Below, piece after piece: positions 51,824 through 63,721 of a DNA stretch of 64,000 nt; the first letter of the stretch is position 1; every line of letters starts with the position of its first letter. Source of the stretch: Paratinospora sagittata (Eukaryota > Streptophyta > Magnoliopsida > Ranunculales > Menispermaceae). The DNA lies in the NCBI GenBank assembly GCA_035771175.1, contig CM069593.1, positions 47,057,554-47,121,553 on the forward strand, in the 5' to 3' direction. The translations under genes and the position numbers were made by a program. The notes under the pieces are model-generated. The model did no database searches. It had not been told where the DNA came from and saw only the letters and a list, made by a program, of their open reading frames with translations.

Positions 51824-53268
51824 GAGAGCAACTATTTGGACCCCATTAACGGACTATTTTCACCCTAATTACTAATATAACCCCACCCTAACATATATGC
51901 ACTATTCCTACCCCAACCAAAAAATAAGAAAACCCTAAACTACCCTTTCCCCATTCGTGCCCCACCCAAACCTTTCCTCTATTCTCCATCCTTTCTTCTT
52001 CTCCAAAACCTTAGCCCCTAACTCCAAACCCCTCTATTTTCATATTCTTATATTGGTTGGAAGAAGATTGGAGCTACAGAAGCATCGTTTCGACCCCATT
52101 TGGAGCAAATCGCCACTCGTTAGTCTTCAAAATATTTTCGATGTTTGATCCATTAAAATGATAAGAAATGCATGTTTTAATGGTTTTTTTTTTGTTTCTA
52201 TGCACTTTTATTCATGAAATGGAGCATGCATGGGTGTTTTTCTGTGTGTTTTGTGTGAAAAAAAGACAAAAACGAAGCTTGGCGAACTTCGTCCTAAGGT
52301 CAGCCACACAGGACCGACCGATACAAAGTAGGGTTGGCCATTCATGTCCGAAACTATACATGTCGGCCATGAATGGCCAACCCTACTTTATATCAGTCGG
52401 TCATGCGTGACCGACCTTCATATTTTTACATTTTTTTTATATTTTCACATTCCACACTGCATTGAGATGCATTCCATGACATTTTTGACATGTTTACAAC
52501 TATTCCGGGTTAGTTTGGACGGCGGCGGGGGGGGGGGGGGGGGAGGGGGGTACCGTTCCCATCTCTAAACTCTAATATGGGGTACGGGTGATGAACAATA
52601 CCCCACCATCCAAATTAACCCGGAATGGCTGTAAATATGTCAAAAATATCATGGAATGCATCCTAATACAATATAGAATGTGAAAATACAAAAAAATATC
52701 AAGAAATAAGAGGGTTGACCATTAGTAAAGGAGGGTCAGTCAAACAAGGCCGACAATTACTATATAGGGTCGGCCTTGTGTGACCGACCCTCCTGTACAA
52801 GGGTCGGCTTCGCAAGGCCGACCTACATCACAATTTTTTTTTAAAAAAAAACCAACAAGATATTTGTACACATGAAAAACTTATCTCTTCTTGATGTTCA
52901 TCGTTATGAGAGCGTGCTCCTTTGACCATAATGATTGAAATGTGTATTAATGGTGATGTTTTTTGAGTGCCCTAAATCTATTAAATGAAACAAAAAAGAA
53001 TTCACTTTGAAATCATCTAAAAATCTTTAAAACCTTGTAAAACTGTGATGACATTGAAGAGAGACTAAGGTTGAAGGAGACGGGGGTTGAAGATGATCGT
53101 TGGAGAAGATGAAGATGAACTTGGGTCGATTTAGGGGTGGGTTTTTTTTTTTTTTTTTTTTAAATAAGGTCATTTGGGTAATTTTAACTTAGGGTAGTTT
53201 GGGAATTATATTATTTAAGTGGAGTAGAGTGACGATAGTCCATTAATAGAGTTCATCTAGTTGCCCTC
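51824..53268. mobile_element. Palindromic (fold-back) TIR DNA element, 1445 bp, second family member
   Basis: The terminus GAGAGCAACTATTTGGACCC is inverted at the right end (GAGGGCAACTAGATGAACTC on minus). The 8-mer TAACTATA flanks both ends (51816-51823 and 53269-53276). The termini match the element at 10663 (G.GA.CAACTA). Both also share subterminal AAACTACCCT and, further in, CTTCTTCTCCAA words. Internal hairpins contain GGTCGG...CCGACC and GGTTGGCCATTCATG with its inverse. There is no transposase frame. A 17-base G run sits at 52527-52543. Confidence 0.75.
52527..52550 (+). repeat. Poly-G tract
   Basis: Seventeen G, one A, six G inside the TIR element. It is a potential G-quadruplex and a plausible assembly weak point. 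Confidence 0.9.
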
Positions 53269-53276
53269 TAACTATA

Positions 53277-54348
53277 TATGTTATGAAATAAGAGTTAAGA
53301 GAGAATCAAAATCGTGCAATCTAAAAAAAGATATTCACATAGTTCGGAGATACGAGGATATAGATGAAGATGATATTGTTAATCTCCCGAAAGCTCAAGA
53401 GTCCTGGCTTCAGGATAACTCATTAATTTTTGTGCTTTGATATTGAAAAAATAAAATTCTTTTATGATCGATATAATAGAGATAAGCCTTGAATATGTTT
53501 TAATGGTTTCTAGCAAATAACGTCAATTTGCTTGTTACTACAATATAACCAAATAATACATCAAATTGTGTGGTAATTTAGCTTAGTTGACGGTAAAACC
53601 TTTTTTCTACCCAAAGTATCCTTGAAAAGTTAATCTTATTTTTATTTTTAAAAAATTAATTTTATTGTTGATAGGGATAAAATAGTAATTTTGCAATATC
53701 AATTTTTTCTTTCCTAATTTACCCTTCTAACATCTAAGTTTTACTCCTAATCGCCCTCATTAATATTTTTGAATGATTTTAGTTATTTGAATCATATTAA
53801 AAGATAAAATATATATAATTTTTTTTTAGGAAAAGAAATATTTTGCTTAAATTATTTTTTAGCAAAAACCACGCATAAACACAAACACTAGTTATATAAT
53901 AAAGACTTTTTCTTACTATTGATTTTTTAACAAGCTAACTTTTCTTTTTCTTTTTCCCTTTATTGATTACATCGTAATTATTCTTCCAGACAAATTAATG
54001 ACCAATTTTTTTTTTTATTTGATTTGCTATTTCTCATTCTCCATCTTGGAGTTATGAGATTTCAATATAATATTCAATTTATGTGCATGTCTCATTAATG
54101 ATAGTTTATATTAATAAATTTGAGCTTTTATTGCAAGTACATTAATATACTTCACCCATTAATTAATGTACCTCACTCCTTTGATAAATACCTGTTATTT
54201 GTTCTCGTGATTATAATCAGTTTTCCTTAAGCCCAAGATTATAGAACTAACATAATTCAATATAACATGTGATTGATATCATTTAGAATAAGTAAAATCA
54301 GCCATAAAAATTAGCTAGATATAGAAATAGTACCAATAAGCAGAAACA

Positions 54349-54349
<1 letters not shown>
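53277..54349. other. AT-rich intergenic DNA with a possible Helitron end
   Basis: No gene is seen. AACACAAACACTAG|T ending at 53891 looks like a plus-strand Helitron 3' end, but no clear hairpin or 5' end was found. Confidence 0.4.

Positions 54350-54402
<53 letters not shown>
54350..54402. repeat. (AT)n microsatellite
   Basis: About 26 uninterrupted AT units. Confidence 0.95.
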
Positions 54403-54407
<5 letters not shown>

Positions 54408-57400
54408 CAAAAAGAAACAGAATAGTTAGAAGATTATAAATATGTGTTTCAAGCCATATTTATTATTTGGATCCATTTTTTTTAATTAAGATAATACTTT
54501 GATGCCATGACAATAACATTATATAAATATATTGCCACAGTTCTTAGTTCTTTAAACTGTTCAAGACCAATCATGCTTGCCCATCAATTAGTTAGGAATA
54601 TGCTATTGAATATATGTTTGCTTGCACGCAGTTATTAATTTATTGAATCATGACAAATCAAAGCAACTAAAATTGGTACAACAAATTTGTAGTCAATGAA
54701 ATTACTATACATAATATAAAGCTAACTATTGACTTGGAAAAAGATTTTTCACTGAAATTGGCAAAAAGCATTGCACCAAATTTCGTACCCAAATGCTCTC
54801 TTCCTAAAATTGTCCAGATTTTTATCAGTTACAACACAGACCAAATTCTCATGTGACAAGTTATTATTATTATTATTATTATTATAATTATAATAATAAT
54901 AATAATTATTTATTTTTTGGTGCTCATGAGGGGAGAGCTAAGATTTCATTTTGTGACATCTCCACTTAACACATATAGAAGTCATAGTAAAAGTATAAGT
55001 AAGTTGAAAGTGTTCCTATGGTAAATCTTTTGTTTTTCCTCCCATAATTTAATATATTTCCCTTTTCAAAAAAAAGTTGAAGTGTTCCTATTTTAAAATA
55101 TTTTAGTCATTAACATACACTATTTATATGAAACGAAAACTTTTTTTTTTTTCAAAAAAAAAAAAAAAAGTTTTTGAGTACTAAATCACTTCACCTTTTA
55201 TATATGTGGTATATAGATATAATATGCAAAGAAGTGCAAAATTTCTCAAATGTATAAAATAAATAGATAAGTTTTAACATTCTAGGGAAGCAATTAAAAG
55301 GGCTAATTGTTTGATCTATTAGCAAAAAAAAAAAGCAAGCATAGTGCTTCTAGGCTAGAAAACTACTTATTTTACATTTCAAACTTGAATTTGATTTATT
55401 AATTGAAAAGTAGAAATGACAAGTTAAGCTTTTTAAGCATATATAAATGATGATATATGTTGATCATATCTTGGCTAAAGAGGGTTTGGTAAACTTCCAC
55501 CTTCTATGAGATTAAAAAAATATGAGTGGTGATTTACTGATTTATAAGAATAAAATTAATAGACTTGAACACATTAAATACATGTCAAGGACATTGTGAT
55601 GGAATGCAAAATATATAGAATCTGATAAGAACTATGAGAGTTCTATTTTAGCTTTGATTTGAAAAATTTGTATATATAAATTTTATTATCTTAATGCACT
55701 ATAGCAATCATTTTGGCATTTGTGTTGAAGGCCATAATCTTGAACTATGTTTAATTTGCACAAAGTGAATATATTACAAAATGTTTATTGTATATTATTA
55801 GCATGAAGTTGGTTATATTGAAGCGTAACAATATTATTTCTACTCATTATAGGCTCAAGTGAAACTTCATGCAAATAAGTTGGCAAGCACTTCTTCTTTG
55901 TATATTAATGTTTATATTGGCTTATAGACGGTGACATAAAATCCATTTCTTAGCGTCACTACTAATGAGAAGAACAAGTCAAGAGAAGATGAAGGTGCTA
56001 AATATAATTGGCTCATTATCATTATTCTAGTTTAGGTCAAGAAGTTTTCAAGCCACTTGAGATACTAGATTTCCTTTTTCTACTGCTTGTTCATGATAGT
56101 TTTTGGAGTTTTATACCCTAAAAAAGATACTTTGTTTTCTCTACTAGTTTGCTTCATTAGAAGTTTTTTTTTTCTCAAAAAAAAAAAAAAAAGAAGGAAA
56201 AAAGGTTTGACGCAGGGGATAGAGAAAACAAGTGTTGATCGTCGTTTCTTCCACGCAAGGACAAAACACATTATTTGTCTGTGAAGAGCCACCATAGCAT
56301 GTGAATTTGCCATGGAAAATGGCTGGCTAGGGAACAATGAGTAGCATTTATAACATTTCTTATAGCCATGAGATATGACTAGCATTCACATTTGATCCTT
56401 ATTCCTAATGAAAAGTACGTACAAGCACACACACACATATAGGAAAGGAAAGAAAGAATTATCTTACTAAGGGAAAGGAACTAAACCATTTACAATTCAA
56501 TGTCTAGTCATGACCACTTCATTTGTATCATCATCCATGAGAAGCAAAACTCACTAGTACCCATCATTCTTCATGTTCATGCTCGAAATTTCTTTTAAAG
56601 ATATCAATAATTTTTTTTTTCTTGTTTTCAATTTGGTGGAGCACATGACCTTTCCTAAGGTGTCCAGATGTAAATTTTCTTCTTCAACGAGAGAAATAAT
56701 ATTAATTAATGAAAATATTTGAAAAGTTCAAGTAATATTTGCATCTCCTTGGTGCGGAGGATGTATTTTTAGTAACTCTTAAATTCTTTCATTTTTTTTC
56801 AAAAAAATAAAAAAAAAAACACTTGCACCTCCCTCTAAAATAAATATTGTCGAAATGTTACAAGAAAATAAATATTAATGAAAATAAATTTTAACTATTT
56901 TAGTATTTTAGTAGTATTTTAGAATCAAATAGCTCTTAGAATTTTAGTAAATAATGAAACAAGGACCACCTTGCTTTACTTTGTTTTGTTTTTATATCCC
57001 AAAATATTTTCTTAATTTAGTGATTTTCCTCCAATAACTAATTGACAAGCATATTTCTAACATTAAATATCTCCATTTCCATCTTTCAACCATAAGTGCA
57101 ATACAATTAATAACCTTAAAAAAGCTCTCACCAAGACCCCTCTATTGCTCCAAGGTGCAGTCCAAACCTTAAAAATTCTTTATTCTTTTTTCTATATAAC
57201 AATATTTATAATAATGATGCCCTATTTTTAAATATGTTATTTATTTATATATTTAATGTCATTATGAACACCATCATTTTTATGGTGGTAAAAGCAGAAA
57301 TCATTACTATTGTCAAGGCAACAGACAATATATATCACTATGGCACCACTATATGAAAACCACTTCGTTTACACCACAATAACTATACTAAAACATTATA

Positions 57401-57790
57401 TATATATATCATAGCCACTATCAATATTATTTTGTCAACATCGCTAAGATCATTATTATTATTACCACTATTAGCTGTGAGATATGTGAGCAATAAGTAG
57501 TTAGATATATAGCTATGTATTAACAAAATGGTCCTTCCAAAATTAAGAGTTGACTTTTGAATTAAAAATCAAAACTGAATCCTAGCTATCCGAAAAATGC
57601 AAATTTAAGTGGAGGACCACAAAATGCAACAAGTGATGAATCAAGCACTTGCTAAAAGAAGAAGCAATGAGTCAAAGTGGTGCAAATTAAAGGGCAATAT
57701 CTCTTCCCTCTAACTTTCTAGATACAAGAAGGAATGTGATCCTATGGTCCATTAATGCAAATTTAACATGATTCCATGATAATATTAAGT

Positions 57791-57792
<2 letters not shown>
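54403..57792. other. AT-rich intergenic DNA
   Basis: Contains an inverted (TTA)n/(TAA)n block (about 54860-54907) and paired poly-T/poly-A hairpins near 55140 and 56165. No recognisable coding, RNA or element structure. Confidence 0.5.

Positions 57793-57841
<49 letters not shown>
57793..57841. repeat. (TA)n microsatellite
   Basis: About 24 uninterrupted TA units. Confidence 0.95.
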
Positions 57842-57843
<2 letters not shown>

Positions 57844-58334
57844 AAATGCAAGTTCTCCCAACACTTCTTCTCATCATCTAATTAATGTTAAAACACATAT
57901 ACACACTCTTGTACACTTGAAAATATTTATTATGTATATTTATGTTTCCAACTCTTTGCCCTACCTCCTTTCTACTTTCTCAAAGAATAAAGGTATATAA
58001 TCCAAACCCACATCCACTTGGTGTTGTTGCTCCTTCACTTTTGCTTTTACAATTAATTTTATTCTTACCAGCTTTATCTTTTTTTCCCTACTTTTAATGG
58101 CAAGAATATGGATATAGCAAATAGTTTAACCTTCATTTATATATCTAATAAGTGTTTTGTTATTTATGAATGTCACCCTTTTTAATTTATTGTTTTTTTA
58201 GTTTTTCAGGACACAGTTTATAACAAGATAAACTTCAATCTAAACCATTATTTTTCTTCTTTAAATTTCTTGTGGTAAAAATTGTAGTTTTTAATACAAA
58301 TATAAAATTACCTCCATATAAGTAGTTGTAATTT

Positions 58335-58410
58335 GTCGATGTAGTCATAGGGGAAACAGATTTATGTAGCCAATTTTATGCAGTAGGCTTAGTTGAGATC
58401 AATCATACTT
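58335..58410 (+). mobile_element. RTE LINE 3' end fragment
   Basis: CAGATTTATGTAGCCAATTT then GTAGGCTTAGTTGAG is the conserved RTE terminus, as at 44740 in inverse. Confidence 0.45.
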
Positions 58411-58862
58411 TATAATTAAATTTCTTACTACCTAGTATGTAAAGTACCTTTCATATGGTTAACCAAACCTAAATACGTGTGAACGATGCACTTGAAATGC
58501 TAAAAAAGGTATTTAAGATTTTCTGATTTTGCCTATTCTAATTTTGCCTATTTTTCTTTGTTAATACTGTAAGGGAAGTTCTGTATTACTGCTATGAGTC
58601 TTGAATTTATGTTTAGACCTAGGCTCATTGTTTATTGTTGAAGGGTAGACTTTTAAATATGGTATTCAAAAGAAGAAATAATACCTCATTTATCTGAAGT
58701 AAGAAAAATCTAAATTCAAATTTGTTGTTTTCTTGAACACTTAATATAAAATTCCCAACTTCCCTTAAAATACGTACTGAGCAACAAGTACAAAAGTCAA
58801 TAATCTATAGTTTCAATAAGATTTCAAATGATTGTTTGAACAAGGTTCTAGTTGACAAAGAT

Positions 58863-59164
58863 TGTTAATATCTATGTTCTTGCTTGATATACATAGTTGG
58901 ATTTTTACTCATGAGTTATAACTTTTAGGTCAAGTTGTTTCCATCATGACATCAAAGCAGTTTTATGCTGGAGGTCTCACTTCAAACCTTTTCATAAACA
59001 TATTTGCTTATTTGTTAATCTTGTCTTTCCTCTCTATTGTACGTCAATCTTGTTCACGTTGTAAGTGAGGGGGAGTGTTACGTTAATATGTATGTTCTCA
59101 CTTGAAGTACATAGTTGGGCCTCTGCTTATTAGCTATAGCTTTTAGGTCAAATGATTTCCAACA
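58863..59164 (+). mobile_element. Complete TRIM retrotransposon, 302 bp, with 5-bp target duplication
   Basis: The 5' LTR 58863-58946 (TGTTAATATC...TTTCCATCA) and 3' LTR 59076-59164 (TGTTACGTTAAT...TTTCCAACA) share TATGTTCT, ACATAGTTGG and the GAGTTATAACTTTTAGGTCA-type block. TGACATCAAAGC after the 5' LTR resembles the Met-tRNA primer site TGGTATCAGAGC. GTGAGGGGGAG before the 3' LTR is the polypurine tract. AAGAT flanks both sides (58858-58862 and 59165-59169). The internal region is only 129 bp, so it is non-coding and must rely on another element's enzymes. Confidence 0.88.
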
Positions 59165-59385
59165 AAGATGACATACGAGGCACTAATACAATCAATTAAA
59201 TGCCATTTAAACTAAATTTTCTTCAAGAGACTTGCTAAAATTTTTTAAAAAAAAAGTGTGTGAATCTACAAATTAATGAATGTCCCATTAAGAATGAAGA
59301 AGAGCACGCCCCTTGATTTTTAGATATTACTACAAAGTCTATGACGCTAGCCAAAGAATTGATCAACTTGATTATATTCTCTTCA

Positions 59386-60060
59386 AGAAAAAAAAAAAAA
59401 AAGAAAAAGAAAAAGGAGTAAATTTTCTGATTTTTGAGGATCAGAAAAGTGACCTTCCAAGGACATGAGAACATCTTACTTGTAATAGCTTCCACATGAA
59501 TCTTCGAGTCATATGGAATGGATAGGAACCTAACTTTGAAGGACTACGCAACTTGCATGAATCCCCTTCAGCTGCCCCAATTCCTTTGCATTGAAGAATG
59601 ATATATGTGTCGTTAATTTGTAGTAGCCAGTGTAGCCTACCCACAGCGAGCAAATGGAATATCACAAGATATAAAATGACATCCCCTGCCCTATTGACAA
59701 AGATAGTTATTTCTATCTAATTTAATTCAGTACTCTTTATCTTGCTCACTATGCTCAACTATACTAATGTATTGAAGAAATCCAAACAAATGTTCAAGTA
59801 CCCAAAGGGAATACAAGGATTAAACTAATTATTCTGTATATATGAAAGAAAATGTCCAGATATGAAATAGCTAGCATCTTAAAAAATTATCATTAGCTTA
59901 TTGAGAGCAATATTCAATGTCGTCTATAAGTGCTCTAAGGTCTGTTTTTTTTTTTTTTGGTAACGAAGGTCTTTCACAGTTACTTAAAGTATACAATTAA
60001 ATTTATATATAAATACAAACACATATGCACATATTATTCATCTAGTTATAATTTCATTTA
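59386..60060. other. Intergenic DNA, nothing firm recognised
   Basis: Begins with an A-rich run (59387-59416) and otherwise shows no gene or element ends. Confidence 0.45.
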
Positions 60061-60074
60061 AAAAAAAAGAGTAA

Positions 60075-60232
60075 TGCTAAAGATACGTTGAGTGCTAACG
60101 TCATTTTTCGACACTGACACCTTAGTATCTTTTGAATGTTGAGAATGTTGTGCAATATACGAGTATCCTTAAAATATCTAAGGAAGTAGGTGCCGAGTGT
60201 CAGAAATTAACTGACACCAACGTAAATAAAAT
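60075..60232. mobile_element. Small inverted-repeat element (MITE candidate)
   Basis: GTCATTTTTCGACACTGACACCT on the left matches the inverse of AGGTGCCGAGTGTCAGAAATTAACTGAC on the right, with a four-base gap and few mismatches. The result is a roughly 130-base hairpin. Outer ends and target duplication are not resolved. Confidence 0.45.
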
Positions 60233-60739
60233 ATTAAAAAAAAAAAAAAAAAAAGACTTGAGGGGGTCCTTTTGAATTATTTTCTTTGAATACTTGGAAT
60301 TCCTCGTCTCGGCTACCCTTTTCCTGGTTATTGTTCATGAACAGGTTGTTTGGTTTGGTTCGTCTTCCTTTAACACAGCATCTTGCACGTGCCTTTGTTT
60401 GCAACCAAAGAAGGGACGACTAATATTCATTAAGTCGGCTATACCATAAGCCAACCCATCGCATGCTTTGTATACATATAAATATATCAGCCAAAAAAAA
60501 AACTGCCATGCTTTGTAATTGTACTAATGTTATGGGCCAGCCTCTTGCGGTCCTCGTAGCAAGGTACCACCATATGGTAATTAGGGCATTTTGGCAATAC
60601 ATATTGACCCTATTGGCAAACACGTACAGTACTTATCTCTCTCTCTCTCTCATCTCTTTCTGGCTTCAAATGTGTTTCCTTTATATGTAATTTTTAACAT
60701 TCCAGATGATAAAACAAAAATAATAATAATAACAATCCA

Positions 60740-61433
60740 GGGCATTTAATAGTTCATCGCCCCCCTCGTCCGCTAAGAAGGCAGAGAGTGAAAGACACTC
60801 CTACCCACTCATTCAATCAATCATATAAGTTATTATGAAAAGTCATAAATTTTAAAATCAATATATCCACCAATATTATTATAATTGTTACCAGCCTCCT
60901 CCATCTTGAAAACCGCTTTTTCCACATCATAAAACCACTCTCCTCATCATCCCCTGCACATACCTCTCTCTACACTCCTACTCCACCATGGTTCCCTCTT
61001 CACCCGACCATTCTCCTCTCATCTTTGTAAAATTTGTACAACTGATCTCTCTCTCTAGCTAGTAGCTATAACCCTATAAAAACCAGCTAACCCCATTAAC
61101 ATCTCTCTAGCTAGCTAATAGCTAATTTCTTTCTCTTCTTTTTCTCTCTTCCAAAGGGAGCTTTTTATATAAATATATATATATATATATATAGATATAT
61201 ATATATATATATATATAAATATATTTTTTTTCTAATGTTGTTTCTTTGATTCATTCATTCCTCCTGCTGTGTTCTTCTCAGATCAGTTTGTTTCTTCCTT
61301 CTTAATTTTCTTTAATTTTCTTTTCTTTTCTATGAATTTGATGATCTACTATATAGTTTTCATCATCTTCTTTAGTGTCTTTTTATAGTCAATTTGCTTG
61401 GATCTGAAAGATATTCGTACAATTCTCCTCAAT
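60740..61433 (+). promoter_or_regulatory. Promoter and 5' UTR of the YABBY gene
   Basis: The TATA box CTATAAAAA at 61074-61082 lies in a CT- and CTAGCTAG-rich region. A start site about 30 bases downstream would give a leader of about 320 bases, containing an (AT)n tract (about 61168-61217) and many CT runs. Inferred from sequence only. Confidence 0.55.
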
Positions 61434-63721
61434 ATGTCACTTGATGTTGCACCTGAACGCGTTTGCTATGTCCACTGCAACTTCTGCAACACTATTTTAG
61501 CGGTATATCTCACTTCTCTCTCTTCTCTCATTTAAGGGCTTGCGCACCACGCTTACCCAGTATTCATGTTTTATAATTCAGCCAAAGTCTGCTGTGAAAG
61601 CTTCTTTTCTTTGTTTAAATCATATTTTCAGTACTACGGCCGACTGGGTTTGGCTTAGAAGACTGATCAATGATAATGAATAAAGTTATATATCTTTCAA
61701 AAATAACAGCTTTCAAATCATACATACCCATCTTTTCATTTTCATTCTAGGAAAACTTAAATATAGTTAGTAATTTATAATCTCATAAGAGCTTTGTTTC
61801 AGAGTGTCTAGTTATCGTCATGTCGGTTTTTACACATACAGGCCTAAAAGTAGAGTATATAGTGCATCAAATTATCCAGAAAACATTAGAATTCAAGATA
61901 CCAATTATCACTTTCCTCATGCGATGATGTGCTTCTGAGAATCCAAAAACCCATTAATGGTAACGAATTTGGCCTAGCTAGGGTTTAATTTTTTTATTTA
62001 AGAACATACATATATAACGAGGGTAATATGACAGCAAATTATGTGAAGTCTAGTCTTGAAGCAGTGTATCAGACGCTAGTCTTGTCAGTGTTTTACTGGT
62101 TCCCCTTGAAACTAACAACTGAAAATATAGGAAACACCAATTCAACATTAGCCCCACAAATTGTGACAAAGAGAAGTTCTGAAGCCAATTTCTCTAAAGC
62201 TAACCTATCCCTTAATCATGATTGCATGTTATCCTGAATCACTAAAAGTAACATAAATTTTTGAAGTTTTCCAGTACACAAGGAAGTTTGGTCTATGGAT
62301 GTGGCTACGGAAAAGTCTAGCTAGATCTTAGGGTTTTTTTTTTTCAGACGTGTATATTTATATATATAAACAACCTGAAACTTTTCTTCTGCCATGGCCT
62401 TGCCCTAGTCTCTCATCTGTGCCCTATTCTGAAAAGTCTACTGTTAATTTCTTGCTCTTATTTTCATATTTACTTGGAGTGATCGCGTCTGGTTATTATA
62501 TTGTACTAAGCGTTATGGGTACCGGTGATATTTCTACAGTTTTTCGTTTCATATTGATTTACTTTTTGAAATGTTTAATTTTTTTTGCGAATTCAGCACC
62601 TTATTGAGCGGTTTCTTTGACTAGGTTTCAAATTCCTTCATCGTTATTGCCCTGGCTTCGATGATCAACCCCCTTTCTTTTAGGTTTTGATCTTCGGCCA
62701 TCCGATTTGAGAAGAAAAAAAAAAGAAGGAATATGAAGATATATATGTATATATTTCTTCCAGGACAATTGCTTACTTTTCTTTCGATATTTGAACATCT
62801 TTCATCATAGCAGGACCGCTTTTAACAATCCCCTTGGGAGCTTTTCACTATCTCTATCTCTTTGATCTGAAAAAATAATAACTGTGGTTTCAAAGCAGAT
62901 CAGGCAGCAATAAGAGCAGATCTACTTGTTGATCTTCATATCTCTCTCTCTTCTCTTTATTCATGGACATGTTCGAGAAGTGCGGTTATTGAGTCTCTGG
63001 GTGTCCGTTCTAGTCAAGTCGTTTTCTTCTCTCACTGTGCACTGTTTTTATTTATCTTTATTTTTCTTGCTTTTGGTGTCGCAGGAAAGTCAGGCGCACC
63101 GAAAGGGAAGAGAAAAATAGCTGTTTAGTGTAGACACAGGACGCTTTATAGTTATTACTTTGAGAAATAGAGCTGAATGATCTCAGTACTACTACAGAAA
63201 AAAAAGATGAATTCTTTCAACCATGTTCTAGCTTTACCTAGAACTTATTTATTAAGAATTTAGTCGCAGACCTGCTTGTTTCAATGGCCATTAAGATCTT
63301 TCACACGTTGAGACTCCAAATCTGTCAATAAAAAGTTTGGTCTTAATCGTGGTTATAGTGTTTTTGCAACATTTTTGAAATGTTATAAATAGGCTAATTT
63401 CTTGTAGTGGCGAATTGGTTCTTCTCCTCTTTATTTTTTATTTTTTATTTTTAATTAAGAAAGTCAAAATGGGATATTTATTTAAGAACAGCTAAATGTT
63501 GTACTTTTGATTAGCTTCAAGACTGGTCCCCGTATCTGGGTTTCTTGAATGGCAGCTTCTGATCTGATCACATTGTTTTTTCTTTCTATTATGATCATTT
63601 TTTGCAGGTCAGTGTTCCATGCACCAGTATGTTCAACGTGGTGACGGTCGGATGTGGGCATTGTGCTAATTTATTGACTGTCAATATGAAAGCTTTAGTG
63701 CAACCAAACCCTCTTCATCAG
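61434..63721 (+). CDS. YAB2: YABBY transcription factor, YABBY2-like (first two coding exons, partial)
   Basis: Exons 61434-61502 and 63608-63721 join in phase to 61 residues; an intron then runs off the right edge. The protein begins [20 protein letters not shown]. It contains the YABBY C2C2 zinc finger: Cys15-x2-Cys18, 20 residues, Cys39-x2-Cys42, with ILAVSVPC between. These plant-specific nuclear factors set abaxial identity in leaves and floral organs, and YAB2-clade genes also affect fruit and flower traits. The [11 protein letters not shown] start points to the YAB2 clade rather than FIL/YAB3, YAB5, CRC or INO. An oddity is Gly38 where the family normally has Arg in TVRCGHC. The HMG-like YABBY domain is outside the window. 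Intron 1 (61503-63607) holds no recognised element. Confidence 0.85.

Noticed and set aside
57776..58000. 74-residue frame with Ile-Tyr repeats
   Set aside because: Translation of a (TA)n microsatellite.
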